36,558 bases of DNA from Ruminococcus bromii (GCF_002834235.1 NZ_NNBY01000007.1:1-36558), one strand, 5' to 3'; counted from the first letter of the stretch, positions 1 to 7,202 are shown. Notes: generated from the letters alone by a model not told the origin. Made by a program: numbers and translations.

Positions 1-572
1 AATCCTTTGCCAAATTTAACACTCTTAAGTTTATTTTCCACATATGAACCATTTGTATAAGTTGTAAATGCACCGTCACCGATACTCTCAAGACTATCAG
101 GGAATTCTACACTTTCAAGCACCTTATTACTGGCAAAAGCATAGTTACCAATAGTTTTAACCGAACTCTTTGAAAAATCGAGTTTGTTAAGTGACTGACA
201 ACTATAGAACGCATGGTTGCCGATTGATTCTACATACTGTCCGAAAACTACGGAGGTGATTGACTTTTCAAGGAAAGCTCTGTCGGCTATCGAGGTTACT
301 TTCTTATTGTCAATTCTGTCCGGAATGACGACATCTGTGTCGCTGCCGATGTAGCTCAAAATTTGGACTTTTGAATACTCATCAATCAGCGTGTAGGTGA
401 AATCGTCGGTTGTGTAGGTTTCCTGTGCGCTTGCGCCTGTTTCCGAAGAAAACATTTCAGCCGCTTTTACATATGCCGTGTGAAAAACCTCGCTCGGCAG
501 GATTGTAAACACGCTGAAAACAGTCATAAACACAAGAACAAATGAAACCGCTCTTTTGATTACTCTCTTCAT
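1..572 (-). CDS. Secreted BspA-like leucine-rich repeat protein (5' part, runs off window)
   Basis: The frame is open from an ATG at 572 to the window edge (190 codons), and the C-terminal part lies outside. An AGGAGAG ribosome binding site sits just upstream (about 580-587). The N-terminus is a signal peptide: basic MKRVIKR, then a hydrophobic stretch to about residue 30. After a Ser/Thr-rich spacer come repeats of the LRR_5/BspA type, recognisable by recurring VTSIADRAF, ESIGNHAF, KTIGNYAF and ESIGDGAF units with I/L-x-x-V-x-F strands about every 23 residues. Such proteins are exported and often cell-surface attached in gut Firmicutes, with roles in adhesion or substrate contact; the ligand cannot be told here. 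Anchoring or catalytic domains would be in the missing part. A sigma-A-like promoter lies about 250 bp upstream, giving an unusually long leader. Confidence 0.85.
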   Translation of the reverse strand, partial: MKRVIKRAVSFVLVFMTVFSVFTILPSEVFHTAYVKAAEMFSSETGASAQETYTTDDFTYTLIDEYSKVQILSYIGSDTDVVIPDRIDNKKVTSIADRAFLEKSITSVVFGQYVESIGNHAFYSCQSLNKLDFSKSSVKTIGNYAFASNKVLESVEFPDSLESIGDGAFTTYTNGSYVENKLKSVKFGKG

Positions 573-822
573 GTACTTCTCTCCTAATTTTTTGTTTTTC
601 GTAATGCCCCTTGTTCTGCCAAAACCAAGCCTTAAATTCCGTGTTCAGGCTTTATGCGCACAACAGGACAAGCTTGAAACGCACACAAAAGCTTTGAACG
701 AAAAATATGTTGTTGATTTACGGCAGTAAAAGTCATGAGATAGTGCATACTTATGCTTTATATACAAAGCAATAAACCATTCCGCAAAAGAATACAATAT
801 TTCATCAGACATTACACATACT
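573..822 (-). promoter_or_regulatory. Long 5' leader of the LRR gene with possible RNA structure
   Basis: About 250 nt lie between the predicted promoter and the LRR start codon. On the minus strand the leader can form a hairpin AAGCCT/AGGCTT (plus-strand arms 627-632 and 647-652), and there are further AAGCTT inverted copies near 670-695. It does not match any riboswitch core I can recognise. It could be a regulatory leader or simply untranslated sequence. A 74-codon open frame at 645-869 (minus) overlaps it and has no ribosome binding site or recognisable content. Confidence 0.3.
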
Positions 823-827
823 ACATA

Positions 828-856
828 ATCATAACAATTCAGTACACTAAAGTCAA
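828..856 (-). promoter_or_regulatory. Sigma-A-type promoter for the LRR gene
   Basis: Read on the minus strand: -35 TTGACT (851-856), 17-bp spacer, -10 TATGAT (828-833) with a TG one base before the -10 (extended -10). It points toward the LRR gene at 572. Confidence 0.5.
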
Positions 857-1051
857 TGAATCTGCACATAAAATCTTAACCAATTTTTTACGCTATTTAA
901 CAACATAAGACTGACAATATTACCAATCGACAATCTTATAACAAATGATGTACATCTTTATATTTTTCACTGTATAACTGCATTCTACAAGATAAATGAC
1001 GCATAACAAACAAGATTTCAGCAAAATATTTTTGATTCGGACAAAAATAAT

Positions 1052-1077
1052 CCGCCTCCGATCGAAATCAAAGGCGG
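1052..1077 (-). terminator. Possible weak terminator hairpin
   Basis: Arms CCGCCT (1052-1057) and AGGCGG (1072-1077), with flanking T/A pairing extending the stem. On the minus strand the hairpin is followed by ATTATTTTTG, a moderate T-tract. The loop is 14 nt. No gene directly upstream on that strand has been assigned to it. Confidence 0.3.
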
Positions 1078-1181
1078 AAAATGATTATTTATGAATTTTT
1101 TTAAATTGAAAACTTGCTTGAATCATATTGATACAGGCTGTGTTATAAATCCTTCGCAAAGCAAACGGTTGCCGAAAAGTG

Positions 1182-1210
1182 AAATGACCGACAACAAGCG
1201 TCGGTCATTT
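1182..1210. repeat. Perfect 11-bp hairpin
   Basis: AAATGACCGAC (1182-1192) and GTCGGTCATTT (1200-1210) are exact reverse complements around a 7-nt loop. Neither side carries a strong T-tract, so it is a poor terminator; it may be an operator or a structured RNA element. Confidence 0.6.
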
Positions 1211-1241
1211 TCGGGGTATATTGGGTTATAGAAGGAATATA

Positions 1242-1463
1242 TCAATATGAATGAACGAAATAAGCATTGAATACAGGCAGAAGAAAGAACTTTTCACGAC
1301 TAATTTCAAAACTCCAAAACAAATTACCTAAAAACGAATCTGTTTCAATGCTTATTCCGTGGGCATCAACTTTAGCTTTATTGTACAACAAAAGAGTTTT
1401 AAATTCAATTGCATTTGCAACGGAATTAAATCTTTGATGTAAAATATCCTTTGGAATTTTTAT
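1242..1463 (-). pseudogene. Possible start-less gene remnant (73 codons)
   Basis: The frame is open from just after a TAG at 1464-1466 down to a TGA at 1242-1244. It contains no ATG or GTG start and no ribosome binding site. The translation has a natural-looking composition (for example VDAHGISIETDSFLGN, then FEISREKFFLLPVFNAYF), unlike typical random AT-rich frames, but I do not recognise the family. It may be the tail of a decayed gene or chance. A 13-bp inverted repeat falls inside it. Confidence 0.2.
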
Positions 1464-1594
1464 CTAATTGTTACAAAAATAACAATCTCAACCTTTGCAG
1501 AACAAAATTCGCCATCTTTTAGTTGTAATTATTGAAGCTATAAATATATATTTATATCCTTTTATTATTGCATTTATGTCAATTTATTATGATA

Positions 1595-2761
1595 TTATCC
1601 AAGAATTTCGTCAGAAAGTTGTTCAAGCTGAGGAATATTTTCTTCTTTCATAGCAGAACGGATTGTCACAACAGTAGGACAAATTTCAACATTTTTCATT
1701 TCTTCAAGATATGTTCTCATTGTCTTTGCGGCCGAAGGAGCCCAAGAGCCGTTTTCAACCATAGCAACCTTTCTGTTCTTGTAGCCCTTGATTTTAAGGT
1801 GGTGCAGGAAATCGTTCATTATCGGGAACACGCCGCCGTCATAGCTCGGTGCGATAACAACCATTCTGCTGAAACGGAATGCGTCCTCAATATCCTCGGC
1901 AAGGTCTGTGCGTGAAAGGTCAGCAATCGAAACCTTTTTGTCGGTTTTTGATTTGATGATTTCACAAAGCTTTTTGGCAGCCTTGGCTGTGTTGCCGTGA
2001 ACCGAACAATATGCAATGAACACACCGTCGGTTTCAGGCTCATATTTGCTCCATGTATCGTAAAGACCGATGTACCAACCAAGATTTTCGTCAAGAACAG
2101 GGCCGTGAAGCGGGCAGATTTTCCGAATATCAAGCTTTGTGGCTTTTTTGAGAAGATTCTGAACCTGAACACCGTACTTACCGCAGATATTGAAGTAATA
2201 TCTTCTTGCCTCACAAGCCCAATCATCCTCCTGAGCGTCAAGTGCGCCGAATGTGCCGAAGCCGTCCGCAGAGAAAAGAACCTTTTCTGCGCTTTCATAT
2301 GAAACCATAACCTCAGGCCAATGAACCATGGGAGCCATTACGAATGTAAGCTTGTGCGAACCGAGTTCAAGTTCGTCACCCTCTTTGACTGTAACGGTTT
2401 TATCGGCAAAATCAAAATCCGGAAAAAACTGTGGGAGCATTGAAAAAGTCTTTGCATTACCAACAAGCTTCATTGACGGATATTTCTCGGAAACAACCTT
2501 AATATTTGACGCATGGTCGGGTTCAAGATGGCTGATTACAAGATAATCGGGAGTTCTGCCGTTAAGCTCTCTGTCAAGATTTTCAAGCCATTCGTCAGTT
2601 TTTCTCTTGTCAACCGTATCCATAATTGCAACCTTTTCGTCAACAATAAGATATGAGTTGTAAGAAATTCCGTTGGGAACAAGATACTGACTTTCAAAAA
2701 GGTCGATTGTCTTGTCATCAACGCCAATATATTTTATAGAATCGGAAATTTTAACCTGCAT
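1595..2761 (-). CDS. fprA: A-type flavoprotein (flavodiiron protein), oxygen/NO reductase
   Basis: This 388-residue protein has an N-terminal metallo-beta-lactamase-like diiron domain (about 1-245) followed by an FMN-binding flavodoxin domain (about 246-388), the standard two-domain architecture and length. All diiron ligands are visible: H78-x-E80-x-D82-H83 in SHLEPDHAS, H147, D166 and H219. The FMN phosphate loop is in AYCSVHGNTAK. Family members reduce O2 to water (or NO to N2O) in the cytoplasm using electrons from rubredoxin or a related carrier, protecting anaerobes from oxygen. It is monocistronic, with an AAGGAGAG site before the ATG and its own promoter. No rubredoxin domain is fused and no rubredoxin gene is adjacent. 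Whether O2 or NO is the physiological substrate cannot be told. Confidence 0.93.
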   Translation of the reverse strand: MQVKISDSIKYIGVDDKTIDLFESQYLVPNGISYNSYLIVDEKVAIMDTVDKRKTDEWLENLDRELNGRTPDYLVISHLEPDHASNIKVVSEKYPSMKLVGNAKTFSMLPQFFPDFDFADKTVTVKEGDELELGSHKLTFVMAPMVHWPEVMVSYESAEKVLFSADGFGTFGALDAQEDDWACEARRYYFNICGKYGVQVQNLLKKATKLDIRKICPLHGPVLDENLGWYIGLYDTWSKYEPETDGVFIAYCSVHGNTAKAAKKLCEIIKSKTDKKVSIADLSRTDLAEDIEDAFRFSRMVVIAPSYDGGVFPIMNDFLHHLKIKGYKNRKVAMVENGSWAPSAAKTMRTYLEEMKNVEICPTVVTIRSAMKEENIPQLEQLSDEILG

Positions 2762-2818
2762 TGTATTCTCTCCTTTATAAACCTGTGTCCGTATTTGTCG
2801 GAAATTTTTGTTAAGTCA

Positions 2819-2847
2819 ATTATACTATGTTATCAAGTTGAAATCAA
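2819..2847 (-). promoter_or_regulatory. Sigma-A-type promoter of the flavodiiron gene
   Basis: On the minus strand: -35 TTGATT (2842-2847), 17-bp spacer, -10 TATAAT (2819-2824), about 58 bp before the ATG at 2761. Confidence 0.6.
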
Positions 2848-2919
2848 GATGATTAGGATAATTTAAACACTATGCAAATTTTGTTCATGTGTCTGATTGT
2901 ATATGAAATTATTTTGCTA

Positions 2920-2948
2920 TTGATTTAAAAGAAAAGCGATGATATAAT
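2920..2948 (+). promoter_or_regulatory. Sigma-A-type promoter of the toxin-antitoxin pair
   Basis: -35 TTGATT (2920-2925), 17-bp spacer, -10 TATAAT (2943-2948), about 33 bp before the toxin ATG. It is divergent from the flavodiiron promoter. Confidence 0.6.
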
Positions 2949-2981
2949 ATTGTTAAAGAAAAATACAAACGGGTTGTTATT

Positions 2982-3242
2982 ATGGAAGTAAAATATTCAA
3001 AAGCTGCACTCAAGTTCCTTGCAAAATCCGATAAAGCAACAGTTAATCGTATCAGAATTGGAATTGAGAGGTTAAAAATTAATCCTCCTAAAGGTGATAT
3101 AAAATTAATGCAGGGATTTGATGACGGCAGACAACGATTAAGAATCGGTAAATACCGTATTATTTTTAAAAGGTTACTTGACGGTACTTATGAAATAATA
3201 TATATTATGGATATAGGTTCTCGTGGAGATATTTATAAATAA
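2982..3242 (+). CDS. RelE/ParE-family toxin
   Basis: An 86-residue protein of the RelE/ParE fold. The hallmark strand RLRIGKYRIIF lies near residues 51-61, followed by a C-terminal strand EIIYIMDIGSRGDIYK. RelE-like members cut mRNA on the ribosome while ParE-like members inhibit gyrase; the sequence does not decide between these. The start has only a weak ribosome binding site, unlike its partner, which could keep toxin output below antitoxin output. The toxin gene comes first and the antitoxin follows 15 bp later, the less common order, as in HigBA-type pairs. Both share one promoter and one terminator, so they form a compact two-gene module between housekeeping genes. Confidence 0.82.
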   Translation: MEVKYSKAALKFLAKSDKATVNRIRIGIERLKINPPKGDIKLMQGFDDGRQRLRIGKYRIIFKRLLDGTYEIIYIMDIGSRGDIYK

Positions 3243-3257
3243 AAGGAGTTGCCGTAT

Positions 3258-3479
3258 ATGAGTACGAAAACAGCTGAAATTGCTAAAATGATTGATATGC
3301 TTCCCGACAGTGACAAGGAACTTGCCTACGAATTGATTAAGAAACTCGTACTTGCTTGGGATCCTGACTACACAAAAGTTACCGAACAGGAGTATAAAGA
3401 TATTACAGAAGCGGAAAACGGTGACTTTGTTTCCGAAGACGATATTGATTGGGATAATCTTTCAAGATATGCAAACTAA
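3258..3479 (+). CDS. Small acidic antitoxin partner of the RelE-type toxin
   Basis: A 73-residue acidic protein beginning MSTKTAEIAKMI. I chose the ATG at 3258 over the upstream TTG at 3249 because AGGAG (3244-3248) sits nine bases before the ATG and would overlap the TTG. The N-terminal half is helical and the C-terminal half is very acidic (EQEYKDITEAENGDFVSEDD), as expected for a segment that wraps around and neutralises a basic RelE-type toxin. I see no clear DNA-binding motif. The assignment rests mainly on position and composition. Autoregulation with the toxin is usual for such pairs but is not shown here. Confidence 0.7.
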   Translation: MSTKTAEIAKMIDMLPDSDKELAYELIKKLVLAWDPDYTKVTEQEYKDITEAENGDFVSEDDIDWDNLSRYAN

Positions 3480-3495
3480 ATAATTGCATTAATTT

Positions 3496-3526
3496 AGCGG
3501 TGGCATTAACCACCGCTTTTTATTTT
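3496..3526 (+). terminator. Intrinsic terminator of the toxin-antitoxin operon
   Basis: An 8-bp GC-rich stem AGCGGTGG (3496-3503) / CCACCGCT (3510-3517) with a 6-nt loop, followed by TTTTTATTTT. Confidence 0.85.
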
Positions 3527-3570
3527 AGTTTTTAATATTTTGAGTGTATGACATTTACCCACCAAAGCAT

Positions 3571-3595
3571 AATTTTCCACTTTCAATTTTCAATT
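3571..3595. repeat. Tail motif of the dispersed intergenic repeat
   Basis: AATTTTCCACTTTCAATTTT (3571-3590) followed by CAATT resembles the TTTTCAATTTTCAACTTT tails that flank the palindromic elements near 12241 and 27188. There is no palindrome core at this copy. It could be a low-complexity coincidence. Confidence 0.3.
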
Positions 3596-3602
3596 AACAA
3601 AA

Positions 3603-3640
3603 CAGTCCCTTTCAATGCATTTGCAAATTGAAAGGGACTG
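3603..3640 (-). terminator. Intrinsic terminator of pnp
   Basis: A perfect 14-bp stem CAGTCCCTTTCAAT (3603-3616) / ATTGAAAGGGACTG (3627-3640). On the minus strand it is followed by TTTTGTTAATT. It lies 44 bp after the pnp stop. Confidence 0.85.
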
Positions 3641-3683
3641 ATTGTATAAATATTAAAAAATATTAGATTTCAGACTACAAAAA

Positions 3684-5903
3684 TTACTTTCTGTTGTTTC
3701 TGTTAAAGCCGCCTCTGCGGTCATTGTGAGGTCTGCGTGGACGAGCTGCTCTTTCTGCGTCAATGTCGTTTTCGGGAACAAGACCGTCAACATCAATAAG
3801 AACCTGACGGCGAGAGAGATTGAGTCTGCCCTTATCGTCAATTTCCATTACCTTAACACGGATGATGTCGCCTACATTAACAACATCTGTTACATTCTCT
3901 GTACGCTTAACATCAAGCTGAGAAATGTGAACAAGACCTTCCTTACCCGGAGCGATTTCAACGAAAGCACCGAAGTCCATAATACGGGTAACCTTACCGA
4001 GGTACATTGCACCCGGCTCAGGATCAACAGCGATTGTGTTGATGATTTCGATTGCACGCTTACACTTGTCGGAATCAATACCCGAAACAAATACCTGTCC
4101 GAGTTCGCCGTCTTCCTCAATGTCAACCTTAACTTCGCATTCAGCCTGAATTTCCTTGATAACCTTACCGCTCTTACCGATAACCTCGCTGATTTTGTCG
4201 GCAGGAATTGTTGTTGTGAACATCTTGGGAGCGTACTTTGAAAGCTCTTCTCTCGGCTCTGCAATAGCCTTGAGCATTACTTCATCAAGAATGTAGTTAC
4301 GAGCCTTGTGAGTCTTTGCAAGAGCCTCTTTAACCATTTCGGGAGTAAGACCGCTGATTTTGAGGTCCATCTGAATAGCTGTGATACCGTCATGTGTACC
4401 TGCTACCTTAAAGTCCATATCACCGAAGAAGTCCTCAAGACCCTGAATATCAACCATTGTCATCCAACGGTCGCCCTCTGTGATAAGACCGCATGAGATA
4501 CCTGCAACAGGAGCCTTAATCGGAACACCTGCGTCCATAAGAGCAAGAGTTGAACCGCAGATTGAACCCTGTGAAGTTGAACCGTTTGAAGAAAGAACTT
4601 CCGAAACAAGGCGAAGTGCATACGGGAATTCTTCTACCGAAGGAATTACAGGAACGAGTGCTCTTTCTGCAAGAGCACCGTGACCGATTTCTCTTCTGCC
4701 CGGACCACGGCTTGGCTTTGTTTCGCCGACTGAGTAGCTTGGGAAGTTGTAGTGGTGGATATATCTCTTTTCTGTTTCACCGTCAATGCCGTCAAGGAGC
4801 TGTTTGTCGGAAACAGGACCGAGTGTTGCGATTGTGAGAACCTGAGTCTGTCCTCTTGTGAACATACCCGAACCGTGAACTCTCGGAATTACGCCAACCT
4901 CTGATGCGAGAGGACGGATATCGTCCATTCCTCTGCCGTCAACACGCTTCTGCTCATCGAGTAACCAACGGCGAACAATGAACTTCTGTGTCTTATAAAG
5001 GCACTCGTCAATGAGAGCTTCGCTTTCTGGATAAATCTCGTCAAATTTTGCATGAACTGCCTCATAGATAGGCTTGAGTCTTTCATCACGAATTCTCTTA
5101 TCATCTGTATCAAGAGCAACCTTAACATCTTCTTCTGCAAATGCCTTGATTGCCTCAAACATATCATGGTCGGGTTCAAGACTTGCAAACTCAAACTTAG
5201 GCTTGCCGATTTCAGCCTTGATTTCCTCAATAAAGCTAATAATCTTCTGGTTAGCCTCGTGACCTGCCATAATAGCGTTGTACATATCGTCATCAGATAC
5301 GCAGTTTGCACCTGCCTCGATCATAGCAATTCTTGTGCTTGTTGAGGCAACTGTTGTTGCCATCTGAGAAACCTTTCTCTGTTCCTCTGTCGGGTTAATG
5401 ATGTACTCACCGTCAATCATACCTACAGAACAACCCGAGATAGGTCCGTTCCACGGAACATCAGAAATTGAAATTGCGATTGAAGCACCGATCATGGCAA
5501 CAATTTCAGGCTGACAGTCGGGATCAACGCTCATTACCGTACAAACGATTGAAACATCGTTTCTCATGCTCTTGTCAAAAAGAGGACGGATAGGACGGTC
5601 GATTACACGGCTTGTGAGGATAGCTTTTTCCGAAGGTCTGCCCTCTCTCTTGAGGTAAGAACCGGGGATTTTGCCTACTGCGTACATCTTTTCTTCATAG
5701 TCAACCGAAAGCGGGAAGAAATCAACGCCCTCTCTTGGCTTTTCTGATGCTGTAACAGCAACATGAACTGTTGTGTCGCCGTAGTGAACAAGACACGCAC
5801 CGTTTGCAAGCTGTGTCATCTTGCCTGTTTCAACCTTTAAAGGTCTGCCGGCAAATTCTGTTTCAAATACTCTGTATTTGTCGAATGTCATAAGTCGATT
5901 CAT
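3684..5903 (-). CDS. pnp: Polyribonucleotide nucleotidyltransferase (PNPase)
   Basis: A 739-residue 3'-5' phosphorolytic exoribonuclease of RNA turnover, cytoplasmic and expected to be trimeric. Domains in order: first RNase PH domain (about 15-150), central helical domain (about 155-245), second RNase PH domain (about 330-500, with GSGMFTRGQTQ and the phosphate-binding SNGSTSQGS region), KH domain (about 560-622, with the IGKSGK GxxG loop) and S1 domain (about 627-702, with MDFGAFVEIAPGKEGLVH). It ends in a basic Arg/Asn tail (RRPHNDRRGGFNRNNRK). The ATG at 5903 has AAGGA about ten bases upstream; a second ATG four codons in is also possible. It follows rpsO, the conserved bacterial order, with a terminator-like hairpin and its own likely promoter between them. 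Length is slightly above the usual ~700-710 because of the tail. Confidence 0.97.
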   Translation of the reverse strand: MNRLMTFDKYRVFETEFAGRPLKVETGKMTQLANGACLVHYGDTTVHVAVTASEKPREGVDFFPLSVDYEEKMYAVGKIPGSYLKREGRPSEKAILTSRVIDRPIRPLFDKSMRNDVSIVCTVMSVDPDCQPEIVAMIGASIAISISDVPWNGPISGCSVGMIDGEYIINPTEEQRKVSQMATTVASTSTRIAMIEAGANCVSDDDMYNAIMAGHEANQKIISFIEEIKAEIGKPKFEFASLEPDHDMFEAIKAFAEEDVKVALDTDDKRIRDERLKPIYEAVHAKFDEIYPESEALIDECLYKTQKFIVRRWLLDEQKRVDGRGMDDIRPLASEVGVIPRVHGSGMFTRGQTQVLTIATLGPVSDKQLLDGIDGETEKRYIHHYNFPSYSVGETKPSRGPGRREIGHGALAERALVPVIPSVEEFPYALRLVSEVLSSNGSTSQGSICGSTLALMDAGVPIKAPVAGISCGLITEGDRWMTMVDIQGLEDFFGDMDFKVAGTHDGITAIQMDLKISGLTPEMVKEALAKTHKARNYILDEVMLKAIAEPREELSKYAPKMFTTTIPADKISEVIGKSGKVIKEIQAECEVKVDIEEDGELGQVFVSGIDSDKCKRAIEIINTIAVDPEPGAMYLGKVTRIMDFGAFVEIAPGKEGLVHISQLDVKRTENVTDVVNVGDIIRVKVMEIDDKGRLNLSRRQVLIDVDGLVPENDIDAERAARPRRPHNDRRGGFNRNNRK

Positions 5904-5937
5904 TTTAGTAAAATCCTTTCCGAAACATAAGTTTCAC

Positions 5938-5965
5938 ATTTTAAATAAAGTTCAAATTTATTCAA
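5938..5965 (-). promoter_or_regulatory. Possible promoter of pnp
   Basis: On the minus strand: -35 TTGAAT (5960-5965), 16-bp spacer, -10 TAAAAT (5938-5943), about 35 bp before the pnp ATG. Confidence 0.4.
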
Positions 5966-6092
5966 ACGGGATTTTACGCCGATTTAGCAATAAAACCATT
6001 AAACAAAACTGACAAACACACAAAAGCATATGTTATTTAATCGTTTTACCGCTAAAAAACAGCAAATAAAAATCCCGCAGAAAATCGAATTT

Positions 6093-6114
6093 AGGGCAAG
6101 CTTTCGCTTGCCCT
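6093..6114 (-). terminator. Hairpin terminator/attenuator between rpsO and pnp
   Basis: A perfect 9-bp stem AGGGCAAGC (6093-6101) / GCTTGCCCT (6106-6114), closed on the minus strand by a stable GAAA tetraloop. The following sequence AAATTCGATTTT has only a loose T-tract, so it may allow read-through into pnp or act as an RNA-processing site. Confidence 0.7.
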
Positions 6115-6129
6115 TGTGTACTTAAAAAA

Positions 6130-6393
6130 TTACTTACGGATACCGAGTCTTGCAATGATAGAACGATATCTTTCAATGTCTACCTTTGTGAGGTAAGCGA
6201 GAAGGCTTCTTCTCTGACCAACCATCTTGAGAAGACCTCTTCTGCTGTGGTGATCCTTCTTGTGAACCTTGAGGTGCTCGGTAAGGTCATTGATTCTCTT
6301 TGTAAGAAGAGCAATCTGAACCTCCGGAGAACCTGTGTCGCCTTCGTGAGTTGCGTACTCAGCCATGATAGCCTGCTTTTCTTCTTTAAGCAT
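6130..6393 (-). CDS. rpsO: 30S ribosomal protein S15
   Basis: An 87-residue protein with the S15 signature [20 protein letters not shown] followed by [12 protein letters not shown] and [10 protein letters not shown]. It binds 16S rRNA at the central-domain three-way junction and is needed for small-subunit assembly. The start is the ATG at 6393, with AAAGGTGG seven bases upstream; a GTG at 6405 lies inside that ribosome binding site and is rejected. It lies upstream of pnp as in many bacteria. A structured leader of about 100 nt precedes it. Confidence 0.97.
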   Translation of the reverse strand: MLKEEKQAIMAEYATHEGDTGSPEVQIALLTKRINDLTEHLKVHKKDHHSRRGLLKMVGQRRSLLAYLTKVDIERYRSIIARLGIRK

Positions 6394-6409
6394 TAAAAAT
6401 TCCACCTTT

Positions 6410-6490
6410 CAAAAATAGTCGCCAACATCTCAGGGCAGGGCTGTGAAAATCCGACAAACGGCATACTCCCTGTTCCGAGACACGGTCATC
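6410..6490 (-). promoter_or_regulatory. Structured rpsO leader, candidate S15 autoregulatory element
   Basis: On the minus strand TCTCGG-aa-CAGGG (plus 6468-6480) pairs with CCCTG-cc-CTGAGA (plus 6428-6440). This gives an 11-bp stem with a 2x2 internal loop and one G-U pair, enclosing an apical part that contains GCCG/CGG pairing. It sits between the promoter and the rpsO start. S15 is known to repress its own mRNA in several bacterial groups through different leader structures, so this is a plausible but unproven S15 site. Confidence 0.45.
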
Positions 6491-6496
6491 TGTTTT

Positions 6497-6525
6497 ATAT
6501 TATCACAATCAAAGTCAAAAGTAAA
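6497..6525 (-). promoter_or_regulatory. Promoter of rpsO
   Basis: On the minus strand: -35 TTTACT (6520-6525), 17-bp spacer, -10 TAATAT (6497-6502). It overlaps the 3' flank of the XRE gene, whose stop is at 6533. Confidence 0.45.
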
Positions 6526-6532
6526 GTGTTTT

Positions 6533-6925
6533 TTACAAAATCTTCTTTGCTTTTTCATTGTAGAGCATATCTATATATTCACAAATTTTCTTCTGATCTT
6601 CTTTAGACATTGAGCGATATCTTGCAATGATTGCTCTTTCGGAAAGAGTCAGTACATTGAGCGTCATGTCACCGTCGGCAACTCTTCTTTCAAAATAATC
6701 TCTGTTGTCAAGAATTGCGTTATAATCGATACCGAACATTTTAACGATTTTTCCGAGAAGCTCGTGGCTTGGTTCGGAAACTCCCGTTTCATATTTTGTA
6801 TAAGTTGTTCTGTTTATCTTTAATGCGTCCGCAACCTGCTGTTGGGTAAGTCCGCACTGAATTCTGTAATAACGCATTCTGAGTCCTACCGAAGCGTCGA
6901 TATTACTGCACTTTCTTTTGGGCAT
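6533..6925 (-). CDS. XRE-family transcriptional regulator
   Basis: A 130-residue protein with an N-terminal Cro/C1-type helix-turn-helix at about residues 12-67: LRMRYYRIQCGLTQQQVADAL, then the recognition-helix region INRTTYTKYETGVSEPS. A C-terminal helical segment of about 60 residues (LTLSERAIIARYRSMSKEDQKKI) probably mediates dimerisation. The ATG at 6925 is chosen because AGGA lies ten bases upstream; the GTG at 6934 would overlap it. It is a stand-alone gene upstream of rpsO with no toxin or phage genes nearby, and its targets are unknown. A 9-bp inverted repeat upstream (7031-7053) could be its operator. Confidence 0.85.
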   Translation of the reverse strand: MPKRKCSNIDASVGLRMRYYRIQCGLTQQQVADALKINRTTYTKYETGVSEPSHELLGKIVKMFGIDYNAILDNRDYFERRVADGDMTLNVLTLSERAIIARYRSMSKEDQKKICEYIDMLYNEKAKKIL

Positions 6926-7030
6926 CTTCTGCACATCCTATCACATAAAAGTATTTCCGCTTTGCACACTGCGATTCAATTATAATACTTTTAAATAAAA
7001 TATTCCACAAATGTGATAACACTTCACTAA

Positions 7031-7053
7031 ACAAAAATCGGCATGATTTTTGT
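7031..7053. promoter_or_regulatory. Perfect inverted repeat, possible XRE operator
   Basis: ACAAAAATC (7031-7039) and GATTTTTGT (7045-7053) are exact reverse complements with a 5-nt centre. They lie about 105 bp upstream of the XRE start and about 120 bp before the tRNA promoter. The size fits a dimeric helix-turn-helix site, though a terminator role is not excluded. Confidence 0.3.
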
Positions 7054-7173
7054 GCATTATTTTGTATTCATAAATATTTTTTTGATGAATTATACCTGCA
7101 TCTATTATTATTGATTCGTAAAACTTTTATGCCTCTCTTCCGGTTTTTGTAAACCTCTTTTTCAAATTTGGTA

Positions 7174-7202
7174 TTGAAATCTTTAAATTTTTGATGTATA
7201 AT
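7174..7202 (+). promoter_or_regulatory. Sigma-A promoter of tRNA-Thr
   Basis: -35 TTGAAA (7174-7179), 17-bp spacer, consensus -10 TATAAT (7197-7202), about 90 bp before the tRNA. Confidence 0.7.

Larger units (their letters stand above)
823..1594. other. Gene-poor intergenic region between LRR gene and flavoprotein
   Basis: No convincing gene was found in these roughly 770 bp. They hold an AT-rich stretch, a CCGCCT/AGGCGG hairpin (1052-1077), a perfect 11-bp hairpin (1182-1210), a 13-bp inverted repeat with widely spaced arms (1259-1271 and 1344-1356), and a start-less open frame on the minus strand (1242-1463) that could be a gene remnant. The 3' flank of the flavoprotein gene shows no obvious intrinsic terminator. 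Confidence 0.5.

Noticed and set aside
645..869. 74-codon open frame on the minus strand upstream of the LRR gene
   Set aside because: No ribosome binding site, cysteine/phenylalanine-rich chance-like composition, and it overlaps the predicted promoter and leader of the LRR gene.
2825..2841. Possible Fur/PerR-type operator in the flavodiiron promoter
   Set aside because: The AT-rich spacer has no convincing palindrome beyond what is expected by chance.
3726..4241. 171-codon open frame on the plus strand inside pnp
   Set aside because: Fully antisense to a clear PNPase coding sequence with intact KH and S1 domains; a codon-bias shadow.
6102..6105. Considered the rpsO-pnp hairpin as a riboswitch
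   Set aside because: It is a single GNRA-closed stem with no conserved core; a terminator or processing hairpin is the simpler reading.
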